DNA of 64,000 nt, from positions 1,302,001 to 1,366,000 of the forward strand of contig CAVSBZ010000005.1 of assembly GCA_963726315.1 (NCBI GenBank), given 5' to 3'. Source of the DNA: FEB-25 sp963726315. GTDB taxonomy: Bacteria; Chloroflexota; Anaerolineae; Anaerolineales; UBA4823. A program made the translations under genes and the position numbers. Below the pieces are notes generated by a model, which saw only the letters and a list, made by a program, of their open reading frames with translations, made no database searches and had not been told where the DNA came from. Every line of letters starts with the position of its first letter. The stretch's first letter is position 1. Positions 44,086-53,044 of the stretch are shown here, piece after piece.

Positions 44086-45111
44086 ATGGATGACAAGCCT
44101 ACCCGCCTGGTAAACCCTGAACCTCAAAAAGATGACCGCCTTGACCTGGCTTTGCGACCCCGCACGCTGAACGATTTAATCGGTCAGGAAAGGGTGAAGG
44201 AGAACCTGGCCATCTTAATCGCTGCTGCCAGGCAGCGGGGTGACCCGCTCGACCACGTGTTATTTTATGGTCCGCCCGGCTTAGGGAAGACAACCCTGGC
44301 CCATGTGCTCGCCAATGAGATGAACGTCAGCATCAAGGTCACCTCAGGACCAGCCATCGAGAGAGCCGGGGACCTGGCGGCCATTCTGACCAACTTGAGG
44401 GCGGGGGATATATTATTCATTGATGAAGTCCACCGCCTGGGCAGGGTAGTGGAAGAAGTGCTTTACCCGGCTATGGAAGATTACGCCCTCGATATCGTGA
44501 TCGGCAAAGGTCCGTCGGCACGCTCGATCCGCCTTAAGTTGCCGCATTTCACCGTGATCGGTGCTACCACGCGCCTGGCGTTGCTCACTGCACCGCTGCG
44601 CTCACGCTTTGGGGCTGTCTATCACCTTGATTTCTACGAGATCGAAGCTATGCGCCACATCGTTATTCGCGCTTGTAATACGTTGAATGTACCTGCTGAT
44701 GACGAAGGTGTGGATGAGATTGCCCAGCGCGGCAGGGGCACTCCACGCGTGGCATTGCGCCTGCTGAGGAGGGTGCGTGATTTCGCCCAGGTGCGCGCCG
44801 ATGGGAAGATCAGCCGGAAGATCGCCCGAGATGCTCTAAATTTACTCAATGTTGACTTGATGGGTCTGGACGAGTTGGACCGCAGAGTGCTCATCACCGT
44901 GATTGAAAAGTACCGCGGGGGTCCGGTCGGACTGAGCACCATCGCCGCTTCGATCAGCGAAGAGCCGGACACCATCATGGATGTCGTTGAGCCTTACTTA
45001 TTGCAGCTGGGGTATCTGGAACGCACCTCGCATGGCAGGGTAGCCACTGCATTGGCATATGAACACCTTGGGATCGCCCAACCGCAAGAAGGTCAGCAAA
45101 CACTTTTTTGA
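44086..45111 (+). CDS. ruvB: Holliday junction branch-migration ATPase RuvB
   Basis: A 341-residue AAA+ helicase motor that works with RuvA and RuvC. Walker A GPPGLGKTT is at 62-70, Walker B LFIDEVHRLG near 110, sensor VIGATTRLALLTAPLRSRFG near 158-177, and the C-terminal winged helix ends GRVATALAYEHLG. Length is normal. ruvA and ruvC are not adjacent. A DUF2905 gene and queA follow on the same strand, a common ruvB-queA order. Confidence 0.97.
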   Translation: MDDKPTRLVNPEPQKDDRLDLALRPRTLNDLIGQERVKENLAILIAAARQRGDPLDHVLFYGPPGLGKTTLAHVLANEMNVSIKVTSGPAIERAGDLAAILTNLRAGDILFIDEVHRLGRVVEEVLYPAMEDYALDIVIGKGPSARSIRLKLPHFTVIGATTRLALLTAPLRSRFGAVYHLDFYEIEAMRHIVIRACNTLNVPADDEGVDEIAQRGRGTPRVALRLLRRVRDFAQVRADGKISRKIARDALNLLNVDLMGLDELDRRVLITVIEKYRGGPVGLSTIAASISEEPDTIMDVVEPYLLQLGYLERTSHGRVATALAYEHLGIAQPQEGQQTLF

Positions 45112-45150
45112 GTAATACATTCTTAATCGGATCAACGGTCAAGATCACAC

Positions 45151-45384
45151 ATGGTTCCGTCACTTGGCAGGATATTTCTGATCATCGGGGTTATTTTCTT
45201 GGTCATGGCTGCCATATTCTTCCTGGCCACCCGGCTCAACATCCCCTTGGGGAAATTACCCGGTGACCTGGTCATCCAGGGTAAGAACCTCACCTGTATC
45301 ATTCCTCTGGCTACATCGATCGTGCTTTCAATCGTGTTGAGTATCCTCCTCACCCTTTTCTCCCGGTTTGTCGGGCGAAAATAA
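45151..45384 (+). CDS. DUF2905 family small membrane protein
   Basis: A 77-residue protein with two membrane helices (about 7-26 and 52-70) around the family signature RLNIPLGKLPGDLVIQGKN. DUF2905 proteins are widespread and uncharacterised, and often lie next to ruvB or queA as here. It is 39 bp after ruvB and overlaps or abuts the next gene. Confidence 0.9.
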   Translation: MVPSLGRIFLIIGVIFLVMAAIFFLATRLNIPLGKLPGDLVIQGKNLTCIIPLATSIVLSIVLSILLTLFSRFVGRK

Positions 45385-45397
45385 GAGTAGTTTTCCC

Positions 45398-46426
45398 TTG
45401 CGCACCGCTGATTTTGATTACGATTTGCCTGAGCATTATATTGCCCAGTCTCCGCTCGACCAACGCGACTTATCAAAATTAATGGTGCTCGACCGGTACA
45501 GTGGGGATATCCATCACTCGGTTTTTAAAGATATCGGTGACCATCTTCATGCCGGGGATATCCTGGTTGTCAATGAAACCCGCGTGATACCCGGGCGTCT
45601 ATACGCCCGCAAGCTCCCCAGTGGGGGCAGGGTAGAAATCCTGCTGCTTCGTAAGCTGGATGAGCTCACCTGGGAGGCTATCGTGGGCGGGAAAGGACTG
45701 GTTGAAGGAAAGCAGTTGCAAATTGAAGCACTTACCCAGGAATTTCAGCCTCCTATGGCTATTATTGAAGCGGTTCTGGATGGATCTGAGCGTGTAATCC
45801 ACTTCGATGCACCCCTCGAACAGCTCTTTCCCAACATCGGGCATATTCCCCTGCCGCCATACATCCATACTCGCCTGGATGACCCCGAACGCTACCAGAC
45901 CGTTTATGCCCGGACCTCCGGTTCAGCCGCTGCTCCTACTGCAGGTCTCCATTTCACTCCCGAATTGATCGAGAAGTTGACCTCCCTGGGCGTCGAGTTC
46001 ACCAGCGTCACCTTGCACGTTGGTTTGGATACGTTTGCTCCAGTCACCGAAGCCAACCCGCAGGAGCATAAGATCCACAGCGAGTGGTGCAGATTATCCC
46101 TGGAAAGTGTAGAAAAGATAACGCATGCAAAATCGGTTGGCGGTAGAGTTATCGCCGTAGGAACAACCAGCGTACGCACCTTGGAATCTGCTGGGCGGAA
46201 TGGTGTCATACAGGAATATGAAGGACCAACCAGCCTGTTTATCCTGCCAGGCTATCAGTTTCAAGTGATCGACGCCATGATCACTAATTTTCACCTGCCT
46301 CGCTCCACCTTAATCATGCTGGTGAGCGCATTTGCTGGTCGTGAGCATATTTTACGTGCTTATGATATTGCTAAGCAGGCTGATTACCGTTTTTACTCCT
46401 TCGGAGACGCGATGTTGATTATTTAA
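45398..46426 (+). CDS. queA: S-adenosylmethionine:tRNA ribosyltransferase-isomerase
   Basis: A 342-residue enzyme that moves the ribose of SAM onto preQ1 in tRNA to give epoxyqueuosine. It has FDYDLPEHYIAQSP, the VNETRVIPGRLYARK block, RTSGSAAAPTAGLHFT, VTLHVGLDTFAPV and the final HLPRSTLIMLVSAFAG. TTG 45398 gives the family N-terminus (MRTADFDYDLP); the frame also allows TTG 45368 inside the DUF2905 gene. Completes a queuosine set with the transporter at 40685. Confidence 0.93.
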   Translation: MRTADFDYDLPEHYIAQSPLDQRDLSKLMVLDRYSGDIHHSVFKDIGDHLHAGDILVVNETRVIPGRLYARKLPSGGRVEILLLRKLDELTWEAIVGGKGLVEGKQLQIEALTQEFQPPMAIIEAVLDGSERVIHFDAPLEQLFPNIGHIPLPPYIHTRLDDPERYQTVYARTSGSAAAPTAGLHFTPELIEKLTSLGVEFTSVTLHVGLDTFAPVTEANPQEHKIHSEWCRLSLESVEKITHAKSVGGRVIAVGTTSVRTLESAGRNGVIQEYEGPTSLFILPGYQFQVIDAMITNFHLPRSTLIMLVSAFAGREHILRAYDIAKQADYRFYSFGDAMLII

Positions 46427-46485
46427 ATCTTATCAAGGACTATATGGCATAAACTCTCATATGTATGAGAACCTACAGGATAGAT

Positions 46486-46728
46486 ATGGATATTGACAGC
46501 CTGAATACCACAATCATCAGCTGCCGCAAATGCCCGCGTTTGGTGGAATACCGGGAAAGTGTGGCGTATAAGAAAAAGAAAGCCTATCAAAGTTGGGATT
46601 ACTGGGGTAAACCTGTACCCGCGTTCGGAGATATTAATGGGAGGGTATTGGTGGTCGGGCTTGCACCCGGGCCTCACGGCTCGAACCGCACCGGCAGGAT
46701 GTTTACCGGCGATGCCTCTGGCGATTTT
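46486..46728 (+). pseudogene. Uracil-DNA glycosylase (family 5-like), N-terminal part before a frameshift
   Basis: The enzyme removes uracil from DNA. The first half has SCRKCPRLVEYRE with the Fe-S cysteine pair, WGKPVPAFGD, VLVVGLAPGPHGSNRTGRMF and TGDASGDF, a pattern of family 5 (UdgB-like) enzymes, where Ala-Pro-x-x-His replaces the usual catalytic Asp loop. It breaks at a T-run (46725-46728): one T too many; the given frame reads on to a false stop at 46764. ATG 46486 has AGGA before it; ATG 46465 is an alternative. Confidence 0.85.
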
Positions 46729-47161
46729 CCTATTCTCCGCTCTGCATCGCGCGGGGTTTGCTAATCGGGCAAAAAGCTACTCCAGAGACGATGGATTGGT
46801 GTTGAAAGACATGCTCATTACGGCCGTTTGCAGGTGCGTCCCGCCCGATAATAAACCCAGTCCGTTCGAAATCAATAATTGCCTGCCTTATCTTGAGCAG
46901 GAAATTTCCCTGATGAACAACCTGCAGGGTTATATCGCTCTGGGGCGGTTGGCATTCGATAACCTATTAAGGATATATCGCGCTAGGGGTCATATAATTC
47001 CTCGCTTTGTTTTTCAACACGCAGGTGAGTACCAGCTGGGCGATGATCTTCCCTGGTTGGTCGCCTCCTACCATCCAAGTCAGCAGAACACCCAGACCGG
47101 GCGTCTGACCGTCTCCATGTTCGATCAGGTATGGCAAAAGGTGAATTCACGTTTGAGATAA
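46729..47161 (+). pseudogene. Uracil-DNA glycosylase (family 5-like), C-terminal part after a frameshift
   Basis: Continues the same protein in the next frame: LFSALHRAGFANRAKS, TAVCRCVPPDNKPSPFEINNC with the other Fe-S cysteines, IALGRLAFDNLL and the DNA-binding motif VASYHPSQQNTQTGRLT. Removing one T upstream gives a full-length enzyme of about 224 residues. All expected motifs survive, which argues for a recent shift or a sequencing error. Confidence 0.85.
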
Positions 47162-47246
47162 CCATCGTAAGCTGTCTTGAACACGGGTACCATGCTGAGA
47201 ATCTAGCCGGGATTATAATGGGTGAAGTAAAAGGGAGAAAAAGGCC

Positions 47247-47981
47247 ATGCGCATGGTAGATATCATTATCAATAAGCGGGATCATTGCGAGTTATCCAGG
47301 GAAGAAATTGAATTCTTTATAAAGGGGTACACAATCGGTGAAATTCCGGATTACCAGGCATCTGCTTTGTTGATGGCTATCATTTTGAATGGGATGAGCT
47401 CACGGGAGACAACCGACCTGACCCTTGCGATGGCCCATTCGGGTGAGGTGCTTGACCTGACGAATGTGGTGCTAATCGCTGTGGACAAGCACTCCACTGG
47501 CGGCGTGGGCGATAAAACCAGCCTGGTGGTGGCTCCAACGGTCGCTGCCTGCGGCCTGCCGGTGGGGAAAATGTCCGGTAGGGGCCTTGGTTTCAGCGGT
47601 GGGACATTAGACAAGCTCGAATCAATCCCAGGCTTCCGTTGTGACCTTTCCACTGAAGAGTTCATCCGGCAGCTGAAGCATCTCGGTATCGTACTGACAG
47701 GGCAGAGCGCTGACCTTGCACCCGCTGATGGAAAGTTATATGCATTAAGGGATGTCACTGGCACGGTGCAGTCCATCCCGCTGATTGCCTCCTCGATCAT
47801 GAGCAAGAAGATTGCCGCCGGTGCTCAAGCCATCTTGTTGGACGTAAAGGTTGGTTTGGGAGCTTTCATGGCCAATTTGGATGAGGCTCGAAAATTGGCC
47901 GAGCTGATGGTAGAAATCGGAACATTGGTGGGGCGAAAGACGGTGGCGATTTTATCAGACATGAACCAACCGCTTGGGAAA
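47247..47981 (+). pseudogene. pyn: Pyrimidine-nucleoside (thymidine) phosphorylase, N-terminal part before a frameshift
   Basis: The enzyme splits thymidine, deoxyuridine or uridine with phosphate into base and (deoxy)ribose-1-phosphate. Motifs are GEIPDYQASALLMAI, DKHSTGGVGDKTSLVVAP (phosphate site), KMSGRGLGFSGGTLDKLE and SIMSKKIAAGAQAILLDVK. The frame breaks after SDMNQPLGK: one base too many in TTGGGAAAGG (47974-47983). Left alone, the frame runs to a stop at 48113. AGGGAGAAAAAGG precedes the start. Confidence 0.88.
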
Positions 47982-48552
47982 GGCGATCGGCAACGCATTG
48001 GAGCTTCAGGAAGCCCTGGATACATTACGCGGCCATGGACCGCAGGATTTCCTCGAGCATTGCCTGCTGACAAGTGGATATATGCTTGCGCTGGGAGGAG
48101 TTACTCCGGATGAAATTCAAGGAACGAAAATGGCCCAGAAAGCACTCGAATCTGGAAAATCATTGGCCATTTTCCGTAAATTAGTCGAGGCGCAGGGTGG
48201 GGATGTTCGCTACGTCGATGACCCCGGTTTATTCCCGCTGGCTTCATGCATCGTTGATGTAAATTCACCCAGAAGTGGATATCTGTCTGAAGTCAATGCG
48301 CGCGATGCTGGAGAAACCGCGGTGCTGTTGGGTGGCGGTAGGGAACACAAGGGTGACCAGATCGACCATTCAGTCGGTGTTGTGGTGCAGCATAAAGTAG
48401 GGGATTACGTTAACGATGGAGATTTATTATTCACCATCCATGCCAATGATGACACCCGGCTGGCAATGGCGAGGCAGAAGATGCTCAAGGCACATCGGTG
48501 GAGTGATCAACCGGTGGACCCGCTGCCGTTGTTCTACGGGACAATCCGCTGA
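47982..48552 (+). pseudogene. pyn: Pyrimidine-nucleoside phosphorylase, C-terminal part after a frameshift
   Basis: Resumes AIGNALELQEALDTLRGHGP and holds the C-terminal domain: FRKLVEAQGGD, SPRSGYLSEVNARDAG, LGGGREHKGDQIDHSVG and the final GDYVNDGDLLFTIHAND. With one base removed the whole protein is about 434 residues, the normal family length. It would supply uracil and thymine to upp and related salvage. Confidence 0.88.
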
Positions 48553-48560
48553 TCCGCCGA

Positions 48561-49616
48561 TTAATCGACGATTTCTCCAATGTGAAGTACTCGAAGATAT
48601 TTATCTGGTTGGTGACGATATTCTTCAAGAGGCAGATTTCCCTGGGTGATGTCGAGCAGCGTCTGGTTCAGCCACTGGTTCACCGGGGTAGGGATTCCCG
48701 CTCGCTGACCAAAGCGTACCACCGCCCCGTTGAGATAGTCTACTTCGCTGTTTCCCCGTCCTGAGTGCAAGTCAATATGGAAGGAAGGCATTTTTTGACC
48801 TCGACCCTTGCCGGCGATGCGTGAGATGAACGGTTGCGAAAGGTTGGGGCTCAGGTGGCTCACCGCCCAGGAGAATAGGCGCACCGGCACACCCGGCAGG
48901 TCAATGATTGGGATGTGCATGGCGCGCATGACCACTATGGCTTCCCGCAGCTCGGCTATCTCCACCTGGTACAAGCCTGGGTGGCTTAGGATTTCAGATG
49001 GGGTCATATCCAGAATGGCCGAGGATGCATTCGCCAGCAGGTTGGTCAGCATTTTTGACCACTTCATGCCAGATGCTGAGCTGAACAGGTGGGCATTAAG
49101 TTTCGCCTCCGATAGAGCCTGAACAACCTGGGATGATAGCGGGTGTGTATTGGCAACCCCCATCCCTCGCAATCGCTCCAGCACGATATCCCCGCCGCCA
49201 CGCCGCCCAACTGCGCTCGTCACCGTCCCTGCGATGACATTCGCTTCACCCAGCACTGCATGAAGTGCCAGCTCATTCTCCACGCCGTTCTGCAAGCATA
49301 AGATGGGAGGGATGGCGTTGGCGGATGGACGGATGGAATCGAGCACCGCCTGGGTATCATATGATTTTAAGGCGAAGATACCAACATCAAATGATGAAGT
49401 GGAGAGGGCAGCTGGGAGGGAAGAAAATATCTCCGGATGCAGGATGCGGTAATCCTGCCCACGGATTGAAAGGATCAGCCCATGGTCGTAAAGTGTCGAG
49501 GCGGTCTCAGGCTGTTCGATGAAAATGACCTTGTGACCGTGCAGCAGCAGGCTGCCGCCGATATAAGTGCCAATAGCGCCTGCACCGAACACAAGCCAGC
49601 TCAATCGTGCTGCCAA
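48561..49616 (-). CDS. panE: Ketopantoate reductase family protein
   Basis: A 351-residue NADPH-dependent reductase of the ApbA/PanE family, which reduces 2-dehydropantoate to pantoate for coenzyme A. It has the dinucleotide site VFGAGAIGTYIGGSLLLHG (residues 9-27), LCLQNGVENE, and the C-terminal SFHIDLHSGRGNSEVDYLNG with the catalytic region KxxxN before it (KMLTNLLANA). The family also has members acting on other oxoacids. It overlaps the phosphatase gene upstream by 16 bp. Confidence 0.88.
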   Translation of the reverse strand: MAARLSWLVFGAGAIGTYIGGSLLLHGHKVIFIEQPETASTLYDHGLILSIRGQDYRILHPEIFSSLPAALSTSSFDVGIFALKSYDTQAVLDSIRPSANAIPPILCLQNGVENELALHAVLGEANVIAGTVTSAVGRRGGGDIVLERLRGMGVANTHPLSSQVVQALSEAKLNAHLFSSASGMKWSKMLTNLLANASSAILDMTPSEILSHPGLYQVEIAELREAIVVMRAMHIPIIDLPGVPVRLFSWAVSHLSPNLSQPFISRIAGKGRGQKMPSFHIDLHSGRGNSEVDYLNGAVVRFGQRAGIPTPVNQWLNQTLLDITQGNLPLEEYRHQPDKYLRVLHIGEIVD

Positions 49617-50248
49617 GAATCATCTCCGTGGGTAGCTGTATTGGGCACCTGGCTGTTCAAGCTGAGCACTGCCCATTGGCGCGAAGCAGAATTATAACGG
49701 AATTGCGCATAGCCAGTATTAGCAAAGTGAAAAATGGGACTGTTGTAGTGACCTTGGGGTGTGATCCCCATGATCATATACACAGCCTTATTCAAGATCC
49801 CTCCGTGCGAGACCACCACGTAGGAACCCGCTGGTTGCCGGATGATTTTTTGCACCGCCTGGCATGCCCGCGTGTAGACATCTATCTGGCTCTCTCCGTT
49901 ACCGCCAATTGGGAAGTATGGATGGAAGAAATCTTCTGTGGGTTCCATTTGATCAATTTCATCCAATCTTGAACCTTGCAGCCTGCCAAAATCCCGCTCC
50001 TTCCACGCCTGGTCATACTCAATCGGGGTGCCTAAATAATTGGAGATGATCTCAGCGGTTTGGGTTGCTCGCAGCAGGGGACTGCTTACAATCAGGTCAA
50101 ATTTAACCGGGATCGATTTCCAATAGGCCGCTAACATCCGTGCCTGTTCCACACCCAATGATGTGAGCGGGTAATCCGCTTGTCCTTGCAGCAATCCCGA
50201 TGAGTTGCCCTCCGATTCACCGTGGCGAAGCAACGTGATAAAGTGCAT
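49601..50248 (-). CDS. Histidine phosphatase family protein (copy 2)
   Basis: A 215-residue member of the phosphoglycerate-mutase-like phosphatases. The catalytic LLRHGESEGN is at 6-15, then QADYPLTSLGVEQA, SSPLLRATQTAEII and the second histidine in VVSHGGILNK. It is clearly a paralogue of the gene directly upstream (same length, same C-terminal SASRQWAVLSLN). Substrate unknown; cobalamin, phosphoglycolate or sugar phosphates are known for the family. It starts 3 bp after its neighbour. Confidence 0.9.
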   Translation of the reverse strand: MHFITLLRHGESEGNSSGLLQGQADYPLTSLGVEQARMLAAYWKSIPVKFDLIVSSPLLRATQTAEIISNYLGTPIEYDQAWKERDFGRLQGSRLDEIDQMEPTEDFFHPYFPIGGNGESQIDVYTRACQAVQKIIRQPAGSYVVVSHGGILNKAVYMIMGITPQGHYNSPIFHFANTGYAQFRYNSASRQWAVLSLNSQVPNTATHGDDSWQHD

Positions 50249-50251
50249 TGA

Positions 50252-50905
50252 TCACCCCTCGTCAGATTTTACGTGCAGGTGATCATTAACCCCCAGGATG
50301 TACCAGCGGTGAGAAGCGGGATTGTAGCTGACGGTTGCGAAAGCGGCGTTATTAAACCGGAAACGTGGTCCATGAAAGTTAGGTTGTGGGGTGATACCCA
50401 AGATGGCATAAAAGAACATGTTCAACAAGCCACCGTGTGAAACCACCAGGTACTTGCCTGGCGGGTGGCTGAACAGGCTTTGCACCCCATTCCCGGCGCG
50501 CAGGTACAGCTGCCATTGGCTCTCACCGGTCTGGCCGACTGGCTGGTAGGGGTGGATAAAACTGGGTTGGGGCAGCGTCTGGCGCGCTTCCTCCGGGAGT
50601 AAACCCGCCATCAGTCCATTATCCCGCTCCATCCATACAGGATCGAACTCCAATGGCACGCTTAAACCGCTAACGATGATCTCGGCTGTTTCCCGTGCCC
50701 GCGCTAATGGGCTGGAGATGACCAGGTCAAATTCCTTCGGTTCACTTTTCCAACGTTCTAGCAAAGAATTCGCCTGTTCCCTGCCGCGTGCAGTGAGCGG
50801 AAAATCTGCCTGTCCCTGGTGGCGACCTTCGAAATTGCCTTGCGATTCACCGTGGCGTAACAGTGTGATGTGGTAAAGCATCGGTAAGTGGGTCTGGTTC
50901 GTCAT
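50252..50905 (-). CDS. Histidine phosphatase family protein (copy 1)
   Basis: A 217-residue paralogue of the following gene. It has ITLLRHGESQGN, QADFPLTARGREQA, SSPLARARETAEII and VVSHGGLLNM. ATG 50905 is chosen because it overlaps the fmt stop as ATGA; a later ATG at 50881 would start at MLYHITLLRHGES. The end PASHRWYILGVNDHL lines up with that of copy 2. A tandem duplication within the fmt operon. Confidence 0.9.
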   Translation of the reverse strand: MTNQTHLPMLYHITLLRHGESQGNFEGRHQGQADFPLTARGREQANSLLERWKSEPKEFDLVISSPLARARETAEIIVSGLSVPLEFDPVWMERDNGLMAGLLPEEARQTLPQPSFIHPYQPVGQTGESQWQLYLRAGNGVQSLFSHPPGKYLVVSHGGLLNMFFYAILGITPQPNFHGPRFRFNNAAFATVSYNPASHRWYILGVNDHLHVKSDEG

Positions 50906-51834
50906 GGGGTGATGTTCGCCGGGGTGTCCCAATCTCTAACACCCTGCAGGAATGCCTTTCCAGATTGAATTTTCCTACCCGCGAGTTGAAGCTCGTCCAA
51001 AACCAGCGCTCCACTGGCGGTGGTTATGGCAGGCAAGCCCTGGTATACGATACGTGTTCCGGCTGGTTCTTCCAGACCATCGGTACTATGGGCATGGTGA
51101 ATCTTGAGCATCTGGCTGTTCCAAAACGTGTATGTTCCTGGCCAGGGATTAAACGCCCTGACCTTGCATTCCAGCTCGGCAGCCGGTGTTGAAAAATCCA
51201 GCAGACCTTCTTCTTTTTTCAGCATAGGCGCATAGGTCGCCAGCGATTCGTCCTGCGGTTTTGGGTCGAGCTCACCGGATAAATAAGCTGGCAGAGTCTC
51301 GAATAAAAGGTCAGCGCCCACCTGTGCCAGTTTGTTAGCCAGGCTGCTGGCAGTATCATCGGGAGCTATAGGGAGCGCCCTTTGGCTCAGGATAGGTCCG
51401 GTATCGATCCCAGGGTCCATCCGCATGATCGTGATCCCTGTGGTTTCGTCACCATTCAAAATTGCCGCCTGGATCGGGGCCGCGCCGCGCCAGCGGGGTA
51501 GGAGCGAGGCATGCACGTTGATGCATCCAAATTGCGGCAGGTCCAGCACGGCAGGTCTAAGGATCTGTCCAAAAGCGGCCACCACGATCAGCTGCGGTGC
51601 CCACTCCTCCAGTTGCCGCATCACCTCTGGCTCACTCAATCGCCGCGGTTGGATCACCGGTAGCTTCAACATCTCTGCCATAACTTTAATTGGCGGAGCG
51701 GTGAGTACTCTTCCCCGTCCTGCCGGTCGGTCTGGCTGGGTGACCACCCCGGCGATCGGGTATTCAGCCGCCAGATGTTGCAGGATTGGCAGGGAAAACC
51801 CAGGCGAGCCCATGAAGACAGTGCACGGCATCAT
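50902..51834 (-). CDS. fmt: Methionyl-tRNA formyltransferase
   Basis: A 310-residue enzyme that formylates initiator Met-tRNA. It has VFMGSPGFSLPILQ, VVTQPDRPAGRGR, INVHASLLPRWRGAAPIQ (catalytic Asn/His) and ITIMRMDPGIDTGPIL; the C-terminal part FNPWPGTYTFW is the tRNA-binding domain. The usual G-T-P-x-FA start is written G-S-P-GFS. ATG 51834 or 51831 fits the family; 51855 adds 7 residues. First gene of an operon with the two phosphatases and panE. A def gene is not nearby. Confidence 0.95.
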   Translation of the reverse strand: MMPCTVFMGSPGFSLPILQHLAAEYPIAGVVTQPDRPAGRGRVLTAPPIKVMAEMLKLPVIQPRRLSEPEVMRQLEEWAPQLIVVAAFGQILRPAVLDLPQFGCINVHASLLPRWRGAAPIQAAILNGDETTGITIMRMDPGIDTGPILSQRALPIAPDDTASSLANKLAQVGADLLFETLPAYLSGELDPKPQDESLATYAPMLKKEEGLLDFSTPAAELECKVRAFNPWPGTYTFWNSQMLKIHHAHSTDGLEEPAGTRIVYQGLPAITTASGALVLDELQLAGRKIQSGKAFLQGVRDWDTPANITP

Positions 51835-51886
51835 CGGTGCGATTTTAGCATACATCTATAAATTATCGGTCTTTGTGGAGAAAATC

Positions 51887-52630
51887 CTACCCGTTAGCCT
51901 TCTTTTTCAGCCAGGTCTCATCGTCAACCAATGTCACCACCTTAAAACCTTCGGCATACTGCATTTCCTTGCCTTTGGCGGTATCCGACGCCCACTCCTT
52001 GATCATTGCTTCTGGGTCCCAATCCTTCAGCTGGCTTTTATTGGCACGTAGAGCTGCAATCTTAATATCGATCGTGTCTTCGATATTCACGTAAACGTCG
52101 GCTTTCTCCCACACACCGGCATACACTTTACGCACTTTATGGGCAGTGAGACCTTCTTGTGCCAGCTCTTCGAACAGGTTGGGCTGCCCGGCAGCCGGGA
52201 AGGTTGCATCCAGTGCCGCCATCGCCGCTGCCCGGTGGTCGGGATGGTTGATATAATCGCTGCCCGACCACACGATGGTTGGGTCGCCGGTAACGATCAC
52301 TTCGGGTTTATATTTTCGGATCTCGCGCACCAGTTTCTTGCGCAAGTCGAGTGTGGGTGTTAACAGCCCATCCGGCTCACGCAGGAATACCACCTGATTC
52401 ACGCCTGTAATACGAGCAGCCTCGAGTGATTCGGCTTCACGGATCTCGGTGGCTTTCTCCCGCGTCATGCCGGGTTCATCGATGCCCACATCACCGCTGG
52501 TACATAGCACGTAGGTCACCTTTGTGCCTGCTTTGATCCAGCGGGCAATCGTGCCGGCACACGAAAACTCGATATCATCGGGGTGCGCATGGATTGCCAT
52601 CGCAGATTCAGGGACGTAAATATTGCTCAT
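51887..52630 (-). CDS. PIG-L (LmbE-like) deacetylase
   Basis: A 247-residue zinc N-deacetylase of the LmbE family. MAIHAHPDDIEFSCAGTI (residues 11-28) carries the His-Asp-Asp metal residues, and HPDHRAA (about 131) the third ligand. Members remove acetyl groups from GlcNAc-linked molecules, as in bacillithiol, mycothiol or antibiotic synthesis; the substrate here is not known. GGTGGGAATTT precedes the ATG. Confidence 0.92.
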   Translation of the reverse strand: MSNIYVPESAMAIHAHPDDIEFSCAGTIARWIKAGTKVTYVLCTSGDVGIDEPGMTREKATEIREAESLEAARITGVNQVVFLREPDGLLTPTLDLRKKLVREIRKYKPEVIVTGDPTIVWSGSDYINHPDHRAAAMAALDATFPAAGQPNLFEELAQEGLTAHKVRKVYAGVWEKADVYVNIEDTIDIKIAALRANKSQLKDWDPEAMIKEWASDTAKGKEMQYAEGFKVVTLVDDETWLKKKANG

Positions 52631-52714
52631 AAATTCCCACCATTCCTTTACAGAATTACCTTGTAAAAGTTATAAATATTGAAAAGAAAACCGCGCGCCT
52701 TGCGCACGGCATTC

Positions 52715-52801
52715 TGGTGGGGCGAGTGGGACTTGAACCCACAAGGTATCTCTACCGGAGGATTTTAAGTCCTCTGCGTCTGCCAATTCCGCCACCGCCC
52801 C
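52715..52801 (-). tRNA. tRNA-Leu (TAA)
   Basis: An 87-nt gene including an encoded CCA. On the minus strand the acceptor GGGGCGG pairs with TCGCCCC, with discriminator A then CCA. The anticodon loop CTTAAAA gives TAA for Leu, and the class II variable arm CGGTAGAGATACCTTG (partly) is present. A -10-like TAGAAT lies about 10 bp upstream (52816-52811). Part of it is duplicated at 52857-52923. Confidence 0.95.
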
Positions 52802-52856
52802 ACGGGGATAATTCTACCTGAATTATGAAATTCGACAAGGAGAATCTGAAGTTAGT

Positions 52857-52923
52857 CTTGAATGCACGAGGTATTTCTATTTAATTTTAAGTCCTCTGCG
52901 TCTGCCAATTCCGCCATCGCCCC
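52857..52923 (-). pseudogene. Truncated tRNA-Leu copy
   Basis: On the minus strand this repeats the 5' acceptor strand, D arm and anticodon arm of the neighbouring tRNA-Leu (TAA) almost exactly, then a decayed variable arm to about the T loop. The T stem and 3' acceptor strand are gone. The flank with TAGAAT is copied too, so a segment of more than 80 bp was duplicated in tandem with an offset of 122 bp. It cannot fold into a working tRNA. Confidence 0.85.
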
Positions 52924-53044
52924 ACGTGGATAATTCTACCTTATATGCGGGGTAGGAAAATGAATATTTGCTTGTAGGGGCGATGCATCAATCGTTGGTA
53001 AGAAACACCCTGATGTTGATTGGTTGATGCTTCGCCCTTTCTGA

